Assembly (NCBI GenBank): GCA_963760225.1 | Contig: CAVXCD010000001.1 | Coordinates: 806,001 to 870,000, forward strand | Origin: 13-2-20CM-66-19 sp963760225 | Lineage (GTDB): Bacteria; Pseudomonadota; Gammaproteobacteria; Steroidobacterales; Steroidobacteraceae | Direction of reading: 5' to 3' | DNA: 64,000 nucleotides | Part shown: positions 1-15,932 of the stretch, piece by piece | Position numbering within the stretch: position 1 is the first letter of the stretch | Layout of the letters: the number at the start of each line of letters is the position of its first letter | The notes under the pieces: generated by a model | What the model was told of the DNA's origin: nothing | What the model saw: only the letters and a program-made list of their open reading frames with translations | The model's database searches: none | Translations under genes and position numbers: made by a program

Positions 1-460
1 CATCCAGCGCGCCGGGCTCGCCGAGCGCTTCGGCGAGATCCTGGTGCCGACCGAAGAGGTCGTGGAGATGCGCGACGGGCAGAAGCGCAAGAGCGAGCGC
101 AAGTTCTACCCCGGCTACGTGCTGGTGCAGATGGAGATGGACGAGGAGACCTGGCACCTGGTGCGCGACGTGCCCAAGGTGCTCGGTTTCATCGGCGGGA
201 CCCCGGAAAGGCCGGCCGCGATCACCGACAAGGAGGCGAACCAGATCCTGCGCCGCGTGGAAGAGGGCGTGGACAAGCCGCGCCCCAAGGTGCTGTTCGA
301 GCCCGGCGAGGTGGTGCGCGTGGTGGACGGGCCGTTCAACGACTTCAACGGCGTGGTGGAGAGCGTGAACTACGAGAAGAACCGCCTGCACGTGGCGGTG
401 CAGATTCTCGGGCGCTCGACCCCGGTCGAGCTGGATTTCTCTCAGGTCGAGAAGGCCTGA
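1..460 (+). CDS. nusG: Transcription termination/antitermination factor NusG (5' end missing)
   Basis: The gene enters the window already in frame (first full codon at position 2), leaving about 152 C-terminal residues of a protein that is usually near 177. NusG binds RNA polymerase through its N-terminal domain and contacts Rho or ribosomal protein S10 through its C-terminal KOW domain, coupling transcription to translation. The N-terminal domain is seen in the stretch KFYPGYVLVQMEMDEETWHL, and the KOW domain begins near FEPGEVVRVVDGPFNDFNG. The first internal GTG at 44 is not the true start. The gene lies directly upstream of rplKA, the standard bacterial order. Confidence 0.97.
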   Translation, partial: IQRAGLAERFGEILVPTEEVVEMRDGQKRKSERKFYPGYVLVQMEMDEETWHLVRDVPKVLGFIGGTPERPAAITDKEANQILRRVEEGVDKPRPKVLFEPGEVVRVVDGPFNDFNGVVESVNYEKNRLHVAVQILGRSTPVELDFSQVEKA

Positions 461-483
461 ACGGACTGAATTGTGAACCAGGT

Positions 484-509
484 GCGGCCCGCAATGGCCG
501 CGTGTTTTG
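484..509 (+). terminator. Small hairpin with short T stretch between nusG and rplK
   Basis: GCGGCC (484-489) can pair with GGCCGC (496-501) around the six-base loop CGCAAT, and is followed by GTGTTTTG. This resembles a weak intrinsic terminator or attenuator after nusG. In E. coli the L11 operon starts with its own promoter in the same gap; no good -35/-10 pair was recognised here. The rest of the 461-567 gap holds the rplK leader and its Shine-Dalgarno sequence. Confidence 0.4.
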
Positions 510-567
510 AACCGACATCCTTTTTAAGGGAGCCGACAGGCGCTGGAACCTTGAGGAGAGGTGAGTA

Positions 568-999
568 ATGGCCAAGAAAGTACAGGGCTACATCAAGCTG
601 CAGGTGCCGGCAGGCTCTGCCAACCCGTCGCCGCCCATCGGGCCGGCGCTGGGCCAGCAGGGCGTGAACATCATGGAGTTCTGCAAGCAGTTCAATGCCC
701 AGACCCAGAAGGTGGAGAAGGGCCTGCCCATTCCGGTGATCATCACGGTGTACACCGATCGCAGCTTCACCTTCGTGATGAAGACCCCGCCGGCCGCGGT
801 GCTGATTCGCAAGGCGATCGGCATTGAAAAAGGCAGCGGCACACCCAATACCGCCAAGGTTGGAAAGATCTCGCGCCAGCAGCTCGAAGAGATCGCCCGG
901 CTCAAGCAGCCCGACCTCACCGCCGCCGACCTCGATGCCGCGGTCCGCACCATCGCGGGCAGCGCGCGCAGCATGGGCGTCGACGTGGAGGGGGTGTAG
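568..999 (+). CDS. rplK: 50S ribosomal protein L11
   Basis: L11 (143 residues, family about 142) binds the GTPase-associated region of 23S rRNA and forms the base of the L7/L12 stalk, where EF-G and EF-Tu act. The N-terminal proline-rich motif NPSPPIGPALGQQGVN, part of the thiostrepton-contact region, is intact. The C-terminal rRNA-binding domain ends with a conserved segment around SARSMGVDVEG. The ATG is preceded by a GAGGAG-type ribosome site. rplA follows after only two bases, so the two genes form one transcription unit. Confidence 0.98.
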   Translation: MAKKVQGYIKLQVPAGSANPSPPIGPALGQQGVNIMEFCKQFNAQTQKVEKGLPIPVIITVYTDRSFTFVMKTPPAAVLIRKAIGIEKGSGTPNTAKVGKISRQQLEEIARLKQPDLTAADLDAAVRTIAGSARSMGVDVEGV

Positions 1000-1001
1000 C
1001 C

Positions 1002-1688
1002 ATGGCACTCACTAAGCGCGGCAAGGCCTGGAAGGCGAAGCTCACCCCGGGTCGGCAGTATCCGGTGGAGGAGGCCATCCGCCTGGTGAAGGAATTCGCC
1101 ACTGCGAAGTTCGCCGAAGCGGTGGATGCGGCGGTGAACCTCGGGATCGACGCCAGCAAGTCCGACCAGCAGGTGCGCGGCTCGACCGTGATGCCGCACG
1201 GCACGGGCAAGACGGTGCGCGTGGCGGTGTTCACCTCCGGCAAGAACCTGGAGGCGGCCAAGGCGGCCGGCGCGGACATCGTGGGACTCGAGGATCTGGC
1301 GGCGCAGGTCAAGGCGGGCGAGATCAATTTCGATCGCGTGATCGCCAGCCCCGATGCCATGCGCGTGGTCGGGCAGCTCGGCCAGATCCTGGGTCCGCGC
1401 GGGCTGATGCCGAACCCCAAGGTCGGTACGGTGACCCCGGACGTGGCCACCGCGGTGAAGAACGCCAAGTCCGGGCAGGTCACCTACCGGGTGGACAAGG
1501 CCGGGATCGTCCATTGCACGATCGGCAAGGCGAATTTCGAGGTGAATGCGCTGAAGGAGAACCTGCACGCGCTGATCGCGGACCTGCAGAAGGCCAAGCC
1601 CGCCTCCTCGAAGGGCGTGTATCTGAAGCGCGTCACGCTGTCCTCGACCATGGGGCCGGGCGTGATGGTGGATCAGGGAACTCTTTAG
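1002..1688 (+). CDS. rplA: 50S ribosomal protein L1
   Basis: L1 (228 residues) forms the mobile L1 stalk of the large subunit, helps release deacylated tRNA, and in many bacteria represses its own rplKA mRNA. The family hallmark GPRGLMPNPKVGTVT is present in the middle of the protein, followed by the conserved region around KSGQVTYRVDKAGIVH. Length and start match the family. It is tightly linked to rplK upstream. Downstream lies a structured leader of about 270 bases before rplJ. Confidence 0.98.
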   Translation: MALTKRGKAWKAKLTPGRQYPVEEAIRLVKEFATAKFAEAVDAAVNLGIDASKSDQQVRGSTVMPHGTGKTVRVAVFTSGKNLEAAKAAGADIVGLEDLAAQVKAGEINFDRVIASPDAMRVVGQLGQILGPRGLMPNPKVGTVTPDVATAVKNAKSGQVTYRVDKAGIVHCTIGKANFEVNALKENLHALIADLQKAKPASSKGVYLKRVTLSSTMGPGVMVDQGTL

Positions 1689-1696
1689 GTTTGATG

Positions 1697-1959
1697 AACT
1701 TCGGTGGCGCGCGGGCGCCAGCGAAGTTTCAATCCCGCGCGACAGCGCGTGGGAAGCAGGCCGGTGCGCTGATTGGCGCCGGCCATCATCGAAGACCGCA
1801 GGCGAGGGACGGGCGTGGGCCTCATTGGTCTGATGTCCGCGGCCCTCTTAATAGAACGGCCTGCGCAGATGGTGAACCGCTTGTCGCATCGAGGATGCCT
1901 CGAGGCGTGGAGGTCACCGTCGTGAGCGAAGTGATCTTCTCACGTAAGAGGAGAGATGA
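1697..1959 (+). promoter_or_regulatory. Structured rplJL leader, L10-type autoregulatory region
   Basis: The 271 bases between rplA and rplJ carry no gene but contain strong secondary structure. A first hairpin pairs AACTTCG (1697-1703) with CGAAGTT (1722-1728), with an inner stem TGGCGC/GCGCCA. A long-range stem pairs CGCAGGC (1797-1803) with GCCTGCG (1859-1865). In gammaproteobacteria this position holds the leader bound by L10-(L7/L12), which represses rplJL translation through a kink-turn. The position and the long-range closing stem fit that model; identity as an L10 leader is inferred, not shown by alignment. Confidence 0.7.
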
Positions 1960-2487
1960 ATGGCACTTAACCTGGAAGACAAGAAGGCGCTGGTAGCGGA
2001 AGTGGCCGACGTGGCGGCAAAAGCCCAGTCGGTCGTGGCCGCGGAGTACCGCGGGCTGACGGTTTCGCAGATGACCGAGCTGCGTGCCAAGGCGAGGAAG
2101 CAGGGTGTGTACATGCGTGTGGTCAAGAACACGCTGGCACGCAGGGCGCTCGCTGGCACGACGTTCGAAGCGGTGGGACCGAAGCTCAAGGGGCCTCTGG
2201 TGCTCGCTTTCTCGAAGGACGATCCGGGCGCGGCCGCGCGCGTGGTGAAGGACTTCGCGAAGCATCACGAGAAGCTCGTGGCGACGCTCGTGTCTCTCGG
2301 CGGGCAGGTATTGCCCGGTGCGGAGCTCGAGAAAGTGGCGAGTCTGCCGACTCGCGAGCAGGCGTTGTCGATTCTGCTTGGCGTGCTGAAGGCGCCGATT
2401 CAGAAGTTCGTGCGCACGCTCGCCGAGCCGCCGGCGAAGCTCGCACGCACCGTTGCCGCCATCCGCGACCAGAAACAGGCCGCTTAG
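1960..2487 (+). CDS. rplJ: 50S ribosomal protein L10
   Basis: L10 (175 residues) anchors L7/L12 dimers to the ribosome. The N-terminal rRNA-binding domain starts MALNLEDKKALVAEV and includes YRGLTVSQMTELR and VVKNTLARRAL, typical of the family. The C-terminal helix that binds L7/L12 dimers lies near the end. The ATG follows AAGAGGAGAG, an excellent ribosome-binding site. rplL follows after 41 bases, the usual pair. L10 probably regulates its own leader. Confidence 0.98.
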   Translation: MALNLEDKKALVAEVADVAAKAQSVVAAEYRGLTVSQMTELRAKARKQGVYMRVVKNTLARRALAGTTFEAVGPKLKGPLVLAFSKDDPGAAARVVKDFAKHHEKLVATLVSLGGQVLPGAELEKVASLPTREQALSILLGVLKAPIQKFVRTLAEPPAKLARTVAAIRDQKQAA

Positions 2488-2528
2488 CGCCTAAGCAAGT
2501 CTTAAGTCAACGTTTCAGGAGACTCAAA

Positions 2529-2915
2529 ATGGCTGTCAACAAAGACGAAATCCTCGATGCAATCTCCAAGATGACGCTCATGGAAGTGGTGGAGCTGATC
2601 TCCGACATGGAGAAGAAGTTCGGCGTCACCGCCGCGGCCCCTGTGGCCGTCGCCGCCGCTGCCGGCGCGGGTGCGGCTGCCGCCGCGCCCGCCGAGGAGC
2701 AGACGGAGTTCACCGTCACCCTCAAGGAGTACCCGGCGGACAAGAAGGTGACCGTGATCAAGGTGATCCGCGAGATCACCGGGCTCGGTCTGAAGGAGGC
2801 CAAGGACCTCGTCGAGGGCGCACCCTCGACCGTCAAGGAGGCCGTGTCCAAGGCCGATGCCGAAACAATGAAGAAAAAGCTCGAGGACGCCGGCGCGAAG
2901 GTGGAGGTCAAGTAG
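2529..2915 (+). CDS. rplL: 50S ribosomal protein L7/L12
   Basis: L7/L12 (128 residues) is the multicopy stalk protein that recruits and stimulates translational GTPases. It shows the N-terminal dimerisation helix (MTLMEVVELISDMEKKFGVT), a very Ala-rich flexible hinge at about residues 35-55, and the C-terminal factor-binding domain with KVIREITGLGLKEAKDLVEG. The hinge makes it a little longer than the E. coli protein (121). A 157-base gap containing a strong hairpin separates it from rpoB. Confidence 0.98.
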   Translation: MAVNKDEILDAISKMTLMEVVELISDMEKKFGVTAAAPVAVAAAAGAGAAAAAPAEEQTEFTVTLKEYPADKKVTVIKVIREITGLGLKEAKDLVEGAPSTVKEAVSKADAETMKKKLEDAGAKVEVK

Positions 2916-2942
2916 ACCTTTGCCGCTGCGCCCCCATTGCTG

Positions 2943-2977
2943 TTCCGCGGCGTGCGCCCCAGGCGCGCGCCGCGGAA
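2943..2977 (+). promoter_or_regulatory. Strong hairpin between rplL and rpoB
   Basis: TTCCGCGGCG (2943-2952) pairs perfectly with CGCCGCGGAA (2968-2977), and an inner GCGC/GCGC stem closes on the loop CCCAG, with one mismatched T/G pair between the stems. No T-run follows, so it is not a standard intrinsic terminator. In E. coli the same gap holds a partial attenuator and an RNase III processing hairpin that set rpoBC expression relative to rplJL. A similar role is inferred from position. Confidence 0.6.
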
Positions 2978-3072
2978 ACGGCGTGGGGTGATTTCGATTG
3001 ACGTGACGACGCGCGTGGATTTTTTGCCGGCCGCCGCTGCCCTTGCGGCGCCGAACCTGAGGTGAACACTCG

Positions 3073-11427
<8,355 letters not shown>

Positions 11428-11442
11428 AACCGGGCGAGGGTG

Positions 11443-11466
11443 CGGCGCTCCACCTGTGGAGCGCCG
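11443..11466 (+). terminator. Perfect 11-bp hairpin after rpoC
   Basis: CGGCGCTCCAC (11443-11453) and GTGGAGCGCCG (11456-11466) form a perfect inverted repeat 16 bases past the rpoC stop. It lies between two convergent genes, so it could act on transcripts from both sides. There is no T-run on either strand, so it may be a GC-rich pause or 3'-end stabiliser rather than a canonical terminator. Confidence 0.55.
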
Positions 11467-11487
11467 TGCCGCTCACCATCTCCCGCT

Positions 11488-11937
11488 TCAGCCCCGGCGA
11501 CGGGCGAAATACGCCACGATCAGGCCGAACAGCAGCATGGCCGCCATGTTCATGATGAACTTGGTGGCGGAGAAGTGCGCGTGGTGCTTCCACGCCGACA
11601 GCGGCACGACGACGTAGTTCATCACCGCGAAGATCACCACGCCGTAGAGCAGGCCCCCGGCCAGCCAGCGCCGCCTCAGCACCGGCAGCAGCTGCGCGGC
11701 GGCGAGGTAGCTCGCCGCGATGAGGATGCCCATCAGCTCCTGCAGGACAAGCCCGAGGAGCGCGGTCGCGCTGCCGCCGGAATACGCCCGCTGTGCCAGC
11801 AACCCGCCGGCGATGGTGTGCAGTATGAACGGCACGCTGCGCGCGCTGATCAGGCAGGCCGCGCCGATGTCGATCGTCGCGGCGATCATCCCGCCGAGGA
11901 GGATCGCGGCGAGCGGGCGGTGTGTGCGGCTGCGCAC
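11488..11937 (-). CDS. Uncharacterised small integral membrane protein
   Basis: A 149-residue protein with four or five hydrophobic segments (roughly residues 8-30, 38-56, 60-83, 92-112 and 127-146), a basic N-terminus and the basic end ARRRG. The hydrophobic pattern suggests an inner-membrane protein with no visible catalytic domain. It uses a GTG start and lies 20 bases downstream of the HtrA-like protease on the same strand, so the two are probably cotranscribed. I do not recognise the family with confidence. It is the first of eight genes between rpoC and rpsL. Confidence 0.8.
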   Translation of the reverse strand: MRSRTHRPLAAILLGGMIAATIDIGAACLISARSVPFILHTIAGGLLAQRAYSGGSATALLGLVLQELMGILIAASYLAAAQLLPVLRRRWLAGGLLYGVVIFAVMNYVVVPLSAWKHHAHFSATKFIMNMAAMLLFGLIVAYFARRRG

Positions 11938-11957
11938 GCTTTAGCCTCGCGCGACGG

Positions 11958-13472
11958 CTATTTCTGTTCCCAGATCTTCATCATGTCCGGCGAGCCCTGG
12001 GCGCGCACGTCGTTGTCGGTGAGGATGGCCTCGGTGGAGGCGATCAGCTCCTTGCGCGGGAACACCATGGCTTCGCTGGCGCGGTTGTCGAAGTCGAGCG
12101 TGACGTAATCGTCCTTCAGATCGCGCAGTAGCGCGACCAGGTGCGCCAGGCTGCGGATCTGCGTGCCGTTCAGGGACTTGATGATCGAGCCGCTCGGGTC
12201 CGAGTAGCCCTTCGACAGCGCGTGCGGAAACAGCGGCGCCGGGATCATCACCAGCTCCTCGCGGTCCGGGTCGGGCCGCTCGCCGAGCCGCGCGAACAGC
12301 GGGCTGCCGAGCACTGCCTGGCCGTGAGTGCGCACCAGCTGCAGTCCCTCGAGCGTCGCGCGTTCGAATACCAGCGGACCGAGAATGAAGTATGAGGGGT
12401 AGGCGCCACGCAGCGTGTCGATGAGCAGCGGCCGCTGCGGCGGCACGGGCATACGGATCTGCTGGCTCTTGCCGCTGCGCACGATGGTGAGCGGCACGCT
12501 GCCGTCGCGCGCGCTCTTCTGGATGAGATAGGCGAAGTTCACCCGCAGCCCGTCGCGGATGCCGACCATGCCCTCATCGTCGATCGGCGTGTCGGCGATG
12601 TGCGTGATCACGTCCCACTGTTTGAGCGGGTAGGAGGCGCTGTCCTGGTCCGGCCGGTGCACCACCATGCCGCGCACCGAGCTGTCGATCTTCAGGAAGC
12701 CGCGCAGCGCCGGGTTCTCGAGCGTCTGCAGCTCGTCGTACATCCCGGGCTTGCCGGCGTACGGGCCGCTGCCGACGCTCTTGAGAAACAGCTCCACCTC
12801 TTCGTTGGGGATGATGTAGCCGATGTTCTCGGCGTTCTGCAGGTGACTGAAGGCGAGGCCGATCATCTTGTTGCCGGCGATCGCCGGGCCGCCGCTGTTG
12901 CCGGGATTGATGGCCGCGTCGATCTGCACGCGCAACCCCGACACCGGGATGTTGTAGGGCACGAACTCGATGCGCGAGACGATGCCGCGCGTGATCGACA
13001 GCGTGGTGCCGCCAACCGGAAAGCCGTAGGCCAGCACCGGCTCCTTGACCTGCGGCAGCACGCTGGCGCGCGGCAGGGTCTGCCGGCCGTCGAAGAACGA
13101 TTCGTCGTCGAGCTTGAGCACCGCCAGGTCGATGCCGAACCCGATGGCCTCGACGCTCGCCGACACCTTGTCGCCGGACTGGTTGGCCTGCACCTGCACC
13201 TGGCTGGCGTACAGCACCACGTGGGCGTTGGTGAGGATGCGCTTGCCCTCGATGATGACCCCCGAGCCGCTCACCTCGGTCGGTGAGGTCTTGCTCCAGG
13301 GGTGCGCCATGTCCGGGCGGCGCATGGTGGCGAACACTTTCACCACCGCGTTCTCCGCCTCGTGCGAGATCGCCGGGGTCGGCTCCGCGGTTTCCGCCGC
13401 ACGCGCCGCGCTACTCGCAAGCGCCAGGGCGGCCAGACAGACGGGGAGCGTCGTGCGGAGGATGCTTGTCAT
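11958..13472 (-). CDS. Exported HtrA/Deg-like serine protease
   Basis: A predicted periplasmic trypsin-like (S1C) protease of 504 residues. The chosen ATG at 13472 gives a clear signal peptide (MTSILRTTLPVCLAALALAS, then SAARA); the open frame extends further upstream without a plausible leader. The triad is visible: His84 in LTNAHVV, Asp115 in GIDLAVLKLDD, Ser193 in NPGNSGGPA. A PDZ-like region follows (KQWDVITHIADTPIDDEG), then a long C-terminal part of about 200 residues as in plant Deg9-type proteins, longer than in standard DegQ. The membrane protein gene follows closely downstream. Confidence 0.9.
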   Translation of the reverse strand: MTSILRTTLPVCLAALALASSAARAAETAEPTPAISHEAENAVVKVFATMRRPDMAHPWSKTSPTEVSGSGVIIEGKRILTNAHVVLYASQVQVQANQSGDKVSASVEAIGFGIDLAVLKLDDESFFDGRQTLPRASVLPQVKEPVLAYGFPVGGTTLSITRGIVSRIEFVPYNIPVSGLRVQIDAAINPGNSGGPAIAGNKMIGLAFSHLQNAENIGYIIPNEEVELFLKSVGSGPYAGKPGMYDELQTLENPALRGFLKIDSSVRGMVVHRPDQDSASYPLKQWDVITHIADTPIDDEGMVGIRDGLRVNFAYLIQKSARDGSVPLTIVRSGKSQQIRMPVPPQRPLLIDTLRGAYPSYFILGPLVFERATLEGLQLVRTHGQAVLGSPLFARLGERPDPDREELVMIPAPLFPHALSKGYSDPSGSIIKSLNGTQIRSLAHLVALLRDLKDDYVTLDFDNRASEAMVFPRKELIASTEAILTDNDVRAQGSPDMMKIWEQK

Positions 13473-13601
13473 GAGGACTCGTCCTGGGGGATTGAGGCGG
13501 CTCGAGGCTGCGGTGCGATTCTGCCACAGAAGCTTAGGACTTCTCCGTGACCTTGGCCGCAGCGCGGCTGGCGCCCGCACGCTTGGCCGCGCCCCTCCGG
13601 C

Positions 13602-13626
13602 AATTAGTTGACTCAGGCAACTGATT
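13602..13626. promoter_or_regulatory. Operator-like dyad upstream of the MarR-GNAT gene
   Basis: AATTAGTTG (13602-13610) and CAACTGATT (13618-13626) form an inverted repeat with eight of nine positions matching, around seven central bases. This is the form expected for a MarR-family dimer site. It sits 48 bases before the MarR-GNAT start codon in the divergent gap with the protease gene and overlaps a possible -35 element TTGACT (13608-13613). Autoregulation, and possibly control of the divergent protease gene, is inferred. Confidence 0.6.
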
Positions 13627-13674
13627 GCGCAACAGTCGTGCCGGCGGGAGCAGGGGACATACACGGAGTGCAGG

Positions 13675-14640
13675 GTGTTTTCCCGAGAGCAGATCGAGCA
13701 GGTACGGGCCTTCAATCGCGACTACACGCGCCGCCTGGGCTTGCTGTCGCGCGGGCTGCTCGACAGCCCCTGGTCGCTCACCCAGGTGCGCGTGCTGTAC
13801 GAGATCGCGCACCGCCCGGACGTCACCGCCGCGGAGCTCGCGGACGCGCTGGCACTCGATCGTGGCTATCTCAGCCGCATCCTGCGCGGTTTCGCCGCCA
13901 AAAGGCTGCTGGCACGATCCGCCTCGAGCGCCGATGCGCGCCGGCAGCACCTGCGCCTGACGCCGCTCGGGCAGCGCGTGCTCGCGCCTCTCGAGCGGCG
14001 AGCGCAGCAACAGGTGCGCACGCTGCTGGCGCCGCTCGATAGCGCGCGCCGCGAGACGCTGCTCGCGGCCATGAGCAGCATCCGCCTGGCATTCGATCCG
14101 CAGACCTCGGCGAGCGAGCTCGTGCTGCGCGGCCACCGGCCCGGGGACATGGGATGGGTGGTGGAGCGGCACGGGGCGCTGTATGCCGCGGAGTACGGCT
14201 GGAATGGGGCGTTCGAGGCGCTGGTGGCCGGCATCACGGCCGAGTTCATCAGCAAGCTCGACCCCGCGCGCGAGCGCTGCTGGATCGCCGAAGCGCACGG
14301 GCGGCGCCTCGGCTGCGTGTTCCTGGTGGCCGGCGAGAGCGGCGCGGCGCGGCTGCGCCTGCTGCTGGTGGAGCCCGAGGCGCGGGGTCTGGGCCTCGGC
14401 CGGCGCCTGGTGAGGGAATGCGTCGGCTTTGCGCGTGCCACCGGGTACCGGCGGCTCGTTCTGTGGACCCACGCCAACCTCGCGGCGGCGCGCCACCTCT
14501 ACCAGGAAGCGGGCTTCGAGCTCACCTCGAGCGAGCCGCGCCACAGCTTCGGGAAAGACGTGGTCGCGGAAACCTGGGAACTCGGGCTGCGCGGCTCGCG
14601 TTCCGCGACACGCCGCCGCCGGGACGCGCCAGAGCGATAG
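13675..14640 (+). CDS. MarR-type regulator fused to GNAT acetyltransferase
   Basis: A 321-residue two-domain protein. Residues about 1-140 form a MarR winged-helix domain, with LTQVRVLYEIAHRPDVTAAE, a recognition-helix region LALDRGYLSRILRGF and the wing near SSADARRQHLRLTPLGQ. Residues about 150-305 form a GNAT domain with the acetyl-CoA loop motif VEPEARGLGLGRRLVRE and the end motif NLAAARHLYQEAGFELTSSE. Such fusions are known and probably link sensing or acetylation of a small molecule to DNA binding. The start is GTG. A strong dyad lies upstream. No target can be named. Confidence 0.9.
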   Translation: MFSREQIEQVRAFNRDYTRRLGLLSRGLLDSPWSLTQVRVLYEIAHRPDVTAAELADALALDRGYLSRILRGFAAKRLLARSASSADARRQHLRLTPLGQRVLAPLERRAQQQVRTLLAPLDSARRETLLAAMSSIRLAFDPQTSASELVLRGHRPGDMGWVVERHGALYAAEYGWNGAFEALVAGITAEFISKLDPARERCWIAEAHGRRLGCVFLVAGESGAARLRLLLVEPEARGLGLGRRLVRECVGFARATGYRRLVLWTHANLAAARHLYQEAGFELTSSEPRHSFGKDVVAETWELGLRGSRSATRRRRDAPER

Positions 14641-14724
14641 TCGCCCCGACTCAGGCTCCTGCTAAAGTGACGCGCCCCGAAAGAGCCCACAAAAGCCCAC
14701 AAACTCTTCCTCTAGGAGACCTTC

Positions 14725-15483
14725 GTGGATCGATCAACGACTTTCGCAGGCGCGGCGCTCGTGGCGCTGGGCCTCGCCGCCACTGCCTACGCTGCCGGAC
14801 GCGGCGGCCTGCCCGCCTACGTCACCGCCGCGGTCGCCGATACTTCGCGGCCTGCCACCGATACCGAGCGCGACGCCGCCCGCAAGCCGGCCGAGACGCT
14901 CGCCTTCGCGGGCGTGAAGCCCGGCGAGCAGGTCGTGGAGCTTGCACCGGGCAAGGGCTATTACACCCGGCTGCTGAGCGCGGTCGTTGGACAGAACGGC
15001 AAGGTGTACACCGTGTCCTCGCCGCCGAAGCCCGATGCGCCGCCGCCCCCGGTGCAGGCGATCGCCGCCGATCCGCATTACAGCAACGTGCACCCGACGT
15101 TCGGCAAGATCGCGGAGCTCAAGCTTCCGACGGACACCGACCTCGTGTGGACTACGCAGAACTATCACGACTTCCACAACATCCCCGACGTGCAGGTGTC
15201 GACCCTCAACAAGGCGGTGTTCGATGCGCTCAAGCCCGGCGGTATCTACTTCGTGCTGGATCACGCCGCCGAGGCCGGCTCCGGGACGCGCGATACCAAC
15301 ACTCTGCATCGTATCGACGAGGAGGCGGTCAAGTCCGAAGTGAAGGCCGCGGGCTTCGAGCTGGTCGGCGAGAGCAAGATCCTGCGCAACAAGGACGATC
15401 CGCACACCGCCAAGGTGTTCGAGGCCCCGATACAGGGCCACACGGATCAGTTCATCCTGAAGTTCCGCAAGCCGAAGGCCTAA
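14725..15483 (+). CDS. Exported methyltransferase-like protein, paralogue 1
   Basis: A 252-residue protein with an N-terminal signal-like segment (FAGAALVALGLAATAYAAGR) followed by a class I methyltransferase-like fold resembling the predicted methyltransferases of COG4798. The SAM-binding motif I appears as QVVELAPGKGYYTRLLS, an acceptable variant of the usual E/DxGxGxG, and the later acidic/aromatic region includes LVWTTQNYHDFHN and GGIYFVLDHAAEAG. GTG start after TAGGAG. Its stop overlaps the stop of the convergent DUF1810 gene by two bases. Substrate unknown; a SAM-dependent enzyme outside the cytoplasm would be unusual, so export needs testing. Confidence 0.82.
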   Translation: MDRSTTFAGAALVALGLAATAYAAGRGGLPAYVTAAVADTSRPATDTERDAARKPAETLAFAGVKPGEQVVELAPGKGYYTRLLSAVVGQNGKVYTVSSPPKPDAPPPPVQAIAADPHYSNVHPTFGKIAELKLPTDTDLVWTTQNYHDFHNIPDVQVSTLNKAVFDALKPGGIYFVLDHAAEAGSGTRDTNTLHRIDEEAVKSEVKAAGFELVGESKILRNKDDPHTAKVFEAPIQGHTDQFILKFRKPKA

Positions 15484-15899
15484 AGCAGCTCGAGCGTGCG
15501 CACATCGGGCTGGCCGCCGTAGTATTTCCTGAGCGCCTCGCCGAACAGCTCTTCCTGCGGCGCGGCGCGCTCGAACAACGTCAGGCAGGAGCGCAACTTC
15601 AGCTCATCGGGGTAGCCGAAGATCTCGGCCGCACTGCGTCCCTCGAGCAGCAGCAGGCACCGCGTGCACTCGCGCAGCCGCGCGCCCAGTACGGGGTGAT
15701 CCAGATAGGCACGCGCTTCCGCCAGCGAGGCGAGGCCGTAGTGTTGCGCACTCGGGCTGGAGCCGAGCCCCCGCAGCTGCGGGAAGACGAACCACATCCA
15801 GTGGCTGCGCTTGGCCCCGGCGCGCAGCTCGGCGCACACCGCCGCGTAGACGGCCTGCTGCGCCTCTACGAAACGCTCAAGATCGAAGCGCTCGTCCAT
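15480..15899 (-). CDS. DUF1810 family protein
   Basis: A 139-residue cytosolic protein matching the DUF1810 family, shown by RSHWMWFVFPQLRGLGSSPS, QHYGLASLAEARAYLDHPVL and a C-terminal helical region with YPDELKLRSCLTLFE. Family function is not established. No signal peptide or membrane segment. It sits between two methyltransferase-like genes: convergent with the first (stop codons overlap) and directly downstream of the second on the same strand. Confidence 0.9.
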   Translation of the reverse strand: MDERFDLERFVEAQQAVYAAVCAELRAGAKRSHWMWFVFPQLRGLGSSPSAQHYGLASLAEARAYLDHPVLGARLRECTRCLLLLEGRSAAEIFGYPDELKLRSCLTLFERAAPQEELFGEALRKYYGGQPDVRTLELL

Positions 15900-15932
15900 G
15901 CGGGTGAGTGCACCTGAGGCGGGCGTGTGCAG

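Noticed and set aside
1825..1853. Possible promoter TTGGTC-17-TTAATA in the rplJ leader
   Set aside because: Both hexamers are weak and lie inside the predicted leader structure.
13473..13715. Upstream extension of the HtrA-like protease
   Set aside because: The extra 81 residues are Cys/Arg-rich with no family match; the ATG at 13472 gives a proper signal peptide and a ribosome-binding site.
14154..15917. Long plus-strand ORF across the MarR-GNAT and methyltransferase-like genes
   Set aside because: It is a shadow frame crossing three real genes, with Arg/Ala-rich translation and no domain.
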